11,536 nt of DNA, taken from positions 1-11,536 of the forward strand of contig SFKS01000024.1 of assembly GCA_004554705.1 (NCBI GenBank), written 5' to 3'. Position 1 is the stretch's first letter. Every line of letters starts with the position of its first letter. Both the position numbers and the translations under genes were made by a program. Below, piece by piece: positions 7,398 to 11,536 of the stretch. This DNA is from Clostridiales bacterium (lineage in GTDB: Bacteria; Bacillota; Clostridia; TANB77; CAG-508). Below the pieces are notes generated by a model, which was given only the letters and a program-made list of their open reading frames with translations, did not search any database and was not told the origin of the DNA.

Positions 7398-8153
7398 TTG
7401 ATAAAAAATAAAAAAGTATTATTAATTGCAATAAGTATAGTAATAGTAGTTACTATAGTAGCAGTATTACTAATAATAGGATTAAACAAGGATAAAAAAC
7501 CAGAAGCAGAAGAAAAAATAGATGTGGAACAACTAGAAATACAGTTTAACAATATTTTCAATAATACAGAAAATGAATATATATCAACAATGTACCATAT
7601 TGAAGAAAACAAATCAGGAAAATATGATATAAAAGCAGATATACCCTATATACACATTGACACAAATATTGATAATAAAATAAACAAGGAAATAAATGAT
7701 ATATTCATAAAAAAATTATTACAAATAATAAATGAAAGTCAAAATTATACTGTTTTAAAGCTAGATTATACAACCTCAATCAATAAGGATATACTTTCTC
7801 TAGCTATAAGATGTGTTTTAAAGGAAGGAAGCAATGCACAAAGAACAATAATTAAAACATACAACTATGATTTACAAAAAGGCAAAACAATCAAAATAAT
7901 GGAAATAATACCAGAACAAAAACAAGAAGAAATCCAAGAAATAATAAATAAAAGAATACAAGGGGAAATTAAAAGGGAAAAAACAATTATAGAGCAAGGC
8001 TATAATGTATATAGAAGAGATCCTGAGAGCGATATATATAAGCTAGAAAATGCAACAGAGTTTTATATAGAAAATAATATATTATACATTATTTATTGCT
8101 ATGGAAATAACAACTACACGAGTAAAATAGATATAATAATTACATCAATTTAA
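7398..8153 (+). CDS. Membrane-anchored extracytoplasmic protein, DUF3298-like
   Basis: 251 residues from the TTG at 7398, chosen because AGGTGAT (7387-7393) lies 4 nt upstream. A GTG at 7389 overlaps that SD and would be nearly leaderless. A basic N-terminus and one helix (about LLIAISIVIVVTIVAVLLIIG) place the rest outside the cell. The outer part reads like the DUF3298/RsiV C-terminal type: KADIPYIHIDTNIDNKINKE, TTSINKDILSLAIRCVL, TYNYDLQKGKTIKIMEII and FYIENNILYIIYCYG. RsiV uses such a domain to bind lysozyme, and PdaC has a similar one, but this protein has no anti-sigma or deacetylase domain. Ligand or envelope binding is therefore inference. It is a single-gene unit ended by a hairpin. 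Confidence 0.6.
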   Translation: MIKNKKVLLIAISIVIVVTIVAVLLIIGLNKDKKPEAEEKIDVEQLEIQFNNIFNNTENEYISTMYHIEENKSGKYDIKADIPYIHIDTNIDNKINKEINDIFIKKLLQIINESQNYTVLKLDYTTSINKDILSLAIRCVLKEGSNAQRTIIKTYNYDLQKGKTIKIMEIIPEQKQEEIQEIINKRIQGEIKREKTIIEQGYNVYRRDPESDIYKLENATEFYIENNILYIIYCYGNNNYTSKIDIIITSI

Positions 8154-8167
8154 TAAACTGAAATATG

Positions 8168-8204
8168 AATGGACAACGAAAGTCTTAATTTCGTTGTCCA
8201 TTTT
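8168..8204. terminator. Terminator hairpin between convergent genes
   Basis: AATGGACAACGAAA (8168-8181) pairs perfectly with TTTCGTTGTCCATT (8189-8202), 14 bp with a 7-nt loop. The plus strand continues with a few T residues. The right arm overlaps the last codons of the minus-strand metalloprotease gene, whose stop is at 8185-8187. The T-tract is short, and on the minus side there is essentially none. Confidence 0.65.
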
Positions 8205-9315
8205 CGTTATAATCATTAATTGCTCTCCTATTAAGTTTAAACAACTTCTTCAATTTCCTAATAAATATACGAACAAAATGGAAGGCTTCTCGAGATTGGT
8301 CAACAACAGTTAAAGCTGTACATTCTTGCTTAAATAAACTTATTTCTCCATATTTAAGAAGTTCTTCTTTTTTGCTTTCTAAAGCATTCATTAAATCACA
8401 ATAAAAATCATTGTAAAAAGTATAACCATCGCACACACCTATAACATTTTTGAAGTCATATAATTTCTTCTTCAACTCTTTTAAATCTTCTAAAGTATTA
8501 ATATGATTAAATTCACAAGAAAAACAATTTCTAATAATAAAATTTTGTATGTTAAAAAACAATTTTGATATATTATATTTTTGAGTAGAAATAATAGTAT
8601 TTAACTCCTTTATATCGCTAATCTTATCTGTATTTTCTAATTCACTTGTATAACATACAAGATCAGTTTCAAGATGCAATAATTTATCTAATTGTCTTAC
8701 AATTCTGTTATAAATTCTTTTATTAAACTTTGCAATAAAAGTGTTTTTAAAAACATCATTATTGTTTAAAACACTATGATACAAAGGATATGTACCTGTA
8801 AAATAAGATATTTGATTTACTAAAGTACACTCTAAAGGATAATAGTTAGGGCTAATAGTCTTTATTAAAATACCGAAATATCTCTCCTCTGTTATGTTAG
8901 ACATATTGGCTTCAGAGGCCATAAGTTGAACTGCAGCCTCATTAATAGCTAATCCAGAAGTTAATGAGGTCAAACCAATAAAACCATTTTTATTTGCAAG
9001 TCTACCTTCTTGTATAAAATGTATACATTCATGCATAGCTACCTCAGGGATAGAAGAAAAATCTAAAGCTTCATTAAAATATATCGAATTAGAATTAGCA
9101 ATATATTTAGCACCACTAGAATCCTTAGGCATTGTTGCGGTATACATATCTAAAGAGCGAAAAGAATTATATAAAGCTTGCCTGTCCAAATCATGCTCAG
9201 GAAAAGCAAGGCAAAGCTTTATAGCAAGGTCTTTAGACACAATTTTGATTTGATTAGAATCCAATTCTTTAATATTAGAAATTCCTTCTTTTTTCAATAA
9301 TAAATCTATATTCAT
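8185..9315 (-). CDS. Putative zinc metalloprotease (HExxH), unknown family
   Basis: 376 residues from the ATG at 9315, which follows AAAAGGAG by 8 nt or less. An ATG at 9339 has no SD. Residues 92-100 read EVAMHECIH, a HExxH zinc site with His95, Glu96 and His99. A helix with NEAAVQLMAS follows, where Glu126, 27 residues after the second His, is a good third ligand in gluzincin fashion. The preceding strand (AKYIANSNSIYFNEAL) looks like the edge strand found before such helices. The remaining ~230 residues are mostly helical and unknown. The end is strongly basic and amphipathic (FVRIFIRKLKKLFKLNRR) and may touch membrane or nucleic acid. There is no signal peptide or membrane helix, so it is probably cytoplasmic. 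It is divergent from a subtilase with a shared regulatory region. I do not recognise the family; activity is inferred from the motif. Confidence 0.65.
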   Translation of the reverse strand: MNIDLLLKKEGISNIKELDSNQIKIVSKDLAIKLCLAFPEHDLDRQALYNSFRSLDMYTATMPKDSSGAKYIANSNSIYFNEALDFSSIPEVAMHECIHFIQEGRLANKNGFIGLTSLTSGLAINEAAVQLMASEANMSNITEERYFGILIKTISPNYYPLECTLVNQISYFTGTYPLYHSVLNNNDVFKNTFIAKFNKRIYNRIVRQLDKLLHLETDLVCYTSELENTDKISDIKELNTIISTQKYNISKLFFNIQNFIIRNCFSCEFNHINTLEDLKELKKKLYDFKNVIGVCDGYTFYNDFYCDLMNALESKKEELLKYGEISLFKQECTALTVVDQSREAFHFVRIFIRKLKKLFKLNRRAINDYNENGQRN

Positions 9316-9351
9316 TAGTAGCTCCTTTTTATAATTCATTTGTTCACACTA

Positions 9352-9357
9352 ATTATA
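9352..9357 (-). promoter_or_regulatory. -10 box of the metalloprotease gene
   Basis: On the minus strand the sequence reads TATAAT exactly, 37 nt before the start codon. The -35 region (about 9375-9380) is poor, which is typical of promoters that need an activator. The phased hexamers at 9379-9417 lie just upstream of it. Confidence 0.5.
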
Positions 9358-9378
9358 CAACAAAACTTGCAAAAAAAA

Positions 9379-9447
9379 TATTACAATTATGTTAAAAAAA
9401 TGTTACAATTTGGTTACAAAATTAAGAAAATGTCATAAAAATGTCAT
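9379..9447. promoter_or_regulatory. Array of hexamers with 11-bp spacing (response-regulator-like)
   Basis: Four hexamers start exactly 11 bp apart: TATTAC (9379), TGTTAA (9390), TGTTAC (9401) and GGTTAC (9412), each separated by 5 bp. A second set follows with two identical hexamers, TGTCAT (9431) and TGTCAT (9442), also 11 bp apart. On the minus strand the first set reads GTAACC, GTAACA, TTAACA and GTAATA. Tandem hexamers with N5 spacers are how OmpR/PhoB-family regulators bind (PhoP boxes TTAACA-like, WalR boxes TGTWAH-N5-TGTWAH). Which regulator binds is unknown. Confidence 0.5.
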
Positions 9448-9505
9448 AAAATATAAAAAAGGCTTAAAAACAGGGGGAAAATACAATTTAAAAGAAATAT
9501 CAGTA

Positions 9506-9535
9506 TTGACTTATCATAGAAAAATATGTCATACT
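9506..9535 (+). promoter_or_regulatory. Promoter of the subtilase gene
   Basis: TTGACT (9506-9511), an 18-bp spacer and CATACT (9530-9535), with TGT just before the -10 box (extended -10). A third copy of ATGTCATA (9526-9533) overlaps the -10 box; the other two copies belong to the hexamer array upstream (9430 and 9441). Confidence 0.55.
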
Positions 9536-9567
9536 AAAAAGTAGTATTATATGAAGGAGAGAAAGAT

Positions 9568-10851
9568 ATGATACAAAAAAGAAAAAAGCAAATAAAATTT
9601 ATCATATTAATTGCAATAATAATTGGATTAATTGCAGGAGGAACATTTTGGATTTTAGCAAATCATAGAGAAGAAACAAAAACTGGAGAAATAACAGAGC
9701 AAATAGACTTTTCCTCTAAAAGATTAATTGTAACAACAGATTCAGAATTAAAGGAAACATATAATGCAAAAAGTGTAAATAAGATGTATTCTGGAAAGTA
9801 TACAATAAAATATGAAACTGAGACTGATACGAAAAACGCATATAAAAATTTTAAGAATGACCCAAACATACAAGAAGTCTATGTAGATAAATATATAAAA
9901 ATTGATATTCAGTCAATTGAACCATATACAATACAATATAGCTATAATGAAGTTACAGGAATATCTTATGACAAAGATGGACATGAATCTTGGGGTACAT
10001 ATGCAATGGGTTTAGATGAAACACAAACAAAAATAAATAGTAATTCAGAAAAAAAAGATGTTGTGGTGGCATTAATAGATTCAGGATTTGATTTAAACCA
10101 TAGTTTTATGGAAGAACAAAATCTTATATCAAGAATAGATAAAAGATATAAAAATGTGACAAATAATTCAGATGATATATCAGATAGATATTCAACAGGA
10201 ACATCTGGTATTGATGGACATGGCACACAGGTTGGAAGTATTATTTTAGATGCAACACCAGATAATGTTAAAATATTGCCAATAAAAGTGGAAGACGATG
10301 CTGGAGAAATGACTTTTACATATATTCTTGAAGCAATACAATATGCAATAGATATGGGTGTTGATGTGATGAATATAAGTTTAGGTGCTGATGAGGAAGA
10401 ATGGGGCTCATTGCCTAATGAAATACAAACACAAATAGAAAATATATTTTTAAATGCGTTTAATAAGAACATAACAATAATTGCTGCTTCTGGAAATGAC
10501 GGTAAAGATATGCAAAATACGTATCCTGCTGCATTAGATGGAGTATTTAGTGTAGGTGCATTACAAACAGATTTAATAGGATATGGAATTGATAATGGAA
10601 CTTATGTAATACATGCTTCTACATATAAAAAGGCCCGAAATAGTAAAAAAGAAAATTTATCAAAACCAGATTTTTCAAATTTTGGAGAAAAGCTAGATTT
10701 TACTGCTCCAGGTAAAGAAATACTATGTATGATACCTAAAGACGCAAATAATGGAAAAGGAATCATAGCTAATCGGGACTTCATGTGCTTCGCCTTATAT
10801 AGCTGCAACAGTTGGAACTATAAAAAGCTACAACAAAGAATTGACAAATGA
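9568..10851 (+). CDS. Subtilase (S8) surface protease, N-terminal part, broken before catalytic Ser
   Basis: The ATG follows GAAGGAGAG. Residues about 10-31 are a signal anchor. Residues about 52-112 resemble an I9-type propeptide (SGKYTIKYETETDTKNAYKNF, then PNIQEVYVDKYI). The S8 catalytic domain has Asp171 (VVVALIDSGFD), His218 (GIDGHGTQVGS) and the oxyanion Asn310 (IIAASGNDG). The serine motif should follow KGIIAN at residue 402, but the frame instead runs into about 25 unrelated residues and stops at 10851. In the +1 frame from 10775 the DNA reads GTSCASPYIAATVG, the expected Ser motif. Removing one base near 10774 would rejoin the gene. As written the product lacks its nucleophile and would be inactive. 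The neighbour in the opposite direction is a metalloprotease-like gene. Confidence 0.85.
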   Translation: MIQKRKKQIKFIILIAIIIGLIAGGTFWILANHREETKTGEITEQIDFSSKRLIVTTDSELKETYNAKSVNKMYSGKYTIKYETETDTKNAYKNFKNDPNIQEVYVDKYIKIDIQSIEPYTIQYSYNEVTGISYDKDGHESWGTYAMGLDETQTKINSNSEKKDVVVALIDSGFDLNHSFMEEQNLISRIDKRYKNVTNNSDDISDRYSTGTSGIDGHGTQVGSIILDATPDNVKILPIKVEDDAGEMTFTYILEAIQYAIDMGVDVMNISLGADEEEWGSLPNEIQTQIENIFLNAFNKNITIIAASGNDGKDMQNTYPAALDGVFSVGALQTDLIGYGIDNGTYVIHASTYKKARNSKKENLSKPDFSNFGEKLDFTAPGKEILCMIPKDANNGKGIIANRDFMCFALYSCNSWNYKKLQQRIDK

Positions 10852-11182
10852 TCAAATATATGAAATATTAAAATATTATTCTTTAGACTTAGGTTCTACT
10901 GGACGAGATGATGATTATGGACACGGAATGCCATGTCTTAAAAATTATTCAGAATGTACTTGCAATTGTGGAAATTGCGACAAAATATATTGCTTAGGAT
11001 GTTCATGTGCTACTTGTAAATATCATGAACCACAACCTAAAACCCTAACAAATATAGAAATAACAAAAATGCCAAATAAAACAGTATATAACGAAGGAGA
11101 AAAATTTGACCCAACAGGCATGGAAGTAACAGCAACATATAGTGATAATACAAGAGCACATGGAAGTAACAGCAACATATAG
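10775..11182 (+). pseudogene. Subtilase, middle part in shifted frame: Ser motif, Cys-rich linker, Ig start
   Basis: This frame continues the subtilase after the break near 10774. It starts with GTSCASPYIAATVG (catalytic Ser), then DQIYEILKYYSLDLG and GRDDDYGHGMP, a typical end of the S8 domain. A cysteine-rich linker follows, with nine Cys between 10934 and 11017 (pattern C-x7-CxCxCxxC-x4-CxxCxCxxC). The first Big_3-like Ig domain begins at about 11045 (LTNIEITKMPNKTVYNEGEKF). The frame stops at 11180-11182 because of a 40-bp repeat. An ATG at 10841 could start translation here, but no SD supports it. It is best read as part of one broken gene. Confidence 0.8.
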
Positions 11183-11189
11183 TGATAAT
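11119..11189 (+). repeat. 40-bp offset partial tandem repeat that shifts the frame
   Basis: A 31-bp sequence beginning CATGGAAGTAACAGCAACAT is present at 11119-11149 and again at 11159-11189, exactly 40 bp apart. Since 40 is not a multiple of 3, it shifts the frame. The start of Ig repeat 1 (CTA at 11045) and Ig repeat 2 (CTA at 11346) are 301 bp apart, which is the 261-bp repeat period plus 40. The insertion is therefore confirmed by the period itself. Confidence 0.9.
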
Positions 11190-11202
11190 TCACAAGAAAC
11201 AG

Positions 11203-11272
11203 TAACAAATTATACATATAGTCCAACAGGAAGCTTGAAAACAACAGATAAAAAAGTAACAATTAGTTATAC
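11203..11272 (+). repeat. Ig-repeat identical segment, copy 1
   Basis: A 70-bp stretch that is identical to 11464-11533, 261 bp (87 codons) away. The flanking parts of the two Ig repeats differ, so this end has probably been kept the same by recombination. Confidence 0.9.
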
Positions 11273-11463
11273 AGAGGACAATATAACCAAAACTGCAGAA
11301 ATAAATATAACAGTAAATGCGACACCACCACCAGTTGAAAAAAACCTAACTAGTATAAAGATAACAAAAATGCCAAACAAGACAGTATATGAAGAGGGAG
11401 AAACTTTTGACAAAACAGGAATGATGGTAGTAGCAATATATAGTGATAATACAAGAGCAGTAA

Positions 11464-11533
11464 TAACAAATTATACATATAGTCCAACAGGAAGCTTGAA
11501 AACAACAGATAAAAAAGTAACAATTAGTTATAC
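11464..11533 (+). repeat. Ig-repeat identical segment, copy 2
   Basis: Second copy of the 70-bp segment at 11203-11272, in the same reading frame. The match ends three bases before the window edge, where ACAGAG is replaced by ACCGA. Confidence 0.9.
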
Positions 11534-11536
11534 CGA

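Larger units (their letters stand above)
11160..11536 (+). pseudogene. Subtilase, Ig-like (Big_3) repeats in third frame, runs off the window
   Basis: After the 40-bp repeat the protein continues in a third frame, open to the window end. It encodes the rest of Ig repeat 1 (MEVTATYSDNSQETVTNYTY, then GSLKTTDKKVTISYTE), a TPPPVEKN linker, and Ig repeat 2 (LTSIKITKMPNKTVYEEGET, then GMMVVAIYSDNTRAVITNYT). The pattern KMPNKTVY-EGE-FD-TGM-V-A-YSDN and the closing V-I-YTE are typical of Big_3 (PF07523-like) domains of Firmicutes surface proteins, which act as stalks. Repeat length is 87 residues. More repeats or a cell-wall anchor probably lie beyond the window. Confidence 0.8.

Noticed and set aside
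9461..9500. Possible SD (CAGGGGG) before a small gene upstream of the subtilase
   Set aside because: No start codon follows at a suitable distance, and the next bases contain the subtilase promoter.
9966..10472. Minus-strand open frame of 168 codons opposite the subtilase
   Set aside because: The plus strand contains the Asp, His and oxyanion motifs of S8 peptidases in this stretch, so the opposite frame is incidental.
10766..10768. Stop-codon recoding (TAG read through) in the subtilase
   Set aside because: This TAG is only in the downstream frame. The upstream frame passes it without a stop, so a single frame change is enough to explain the break.
10841..11182. Independent small Cys-rich gene starting at ATG 10841
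   Set aside because: The frame is continuous upstream with GTSCASP from 10775, there is no SD before 10841, and its N-terminal residues are the normal end of an S8 domain.
11119..11536. CRISPR-like repeats
   Set aside because: The repeats are coding Ig units with a 261-bp period plus one 40-bp offset; there is no regular short repeat/spacer pattern.

Overview
The window is very AT-rich. Genes use AAA/ATA/AGA-type codons, Shine-Dalgarno (SD) sites are strong AAGGAGG-type, and several starts are TTG. The gene order murA - divIB - two DUF881 genes - sbp (DUF1290) is a low-GC Firmicutes (Clostridia-like) arrangement. An uncultured gut-type clostridium fits best, but no rRNA or marker here fixes the taxon.

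Left part (1-4458): a short remnant of a possible phage-antirepressor-like gene carries a GC-rich palindrome and ends in a terminator. Then come murA (peptidoglycan precursor synthesis) and, after a terminator that overlaps a promoter, a tight operon of divIB (divisome), two membrane-anchored DUF881 proteins and the small membrane protein Sbp. This looks like a fragment of the division/cell-wall (dcw) cluster, but ftsA and ftsZ do not follow. A near-perfect bidirectional hairpin closes the operon.

Middle part (4471-8202): three minus-strand membrane genes follow: a YkvI-like transporter-family protein, a membrane-tethered beta-propeller-like protein (DUF5711-like) and CvpA. Diverging from the YkvI-like gene is a plus-strand membrane-anchored, extracytoplasmic protein resembling the DUF3298 group. 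A hairpin ends that gene and overlaps the last codons of the next, convergent gene.

Right part (8185-11536): a minus-strand, apparently cytoplasmic zinc-metalloprotease-like protein (HExxH) of no family I can name is transcribed away from a large surface subtilase. Their roughly 230 bp shared control region holds hexamers repeating every 11 bp, like the operators of OmpR/PhoB-family response regulators. The subtilase has a signal anchor, an I9-like propeptide, Asp/His/Asn catalytic motifs, a cysteine-rich linker and Big_3 Ig-like repeats running off the window. As given, its frame is broken twice: just before the catalytic serine (near 10774), and by a 40-bp repeat in the first Ig domain (11119-11198). 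It is therefore either a decaying or variable gene, or an assembly problem in repetitive DNA.
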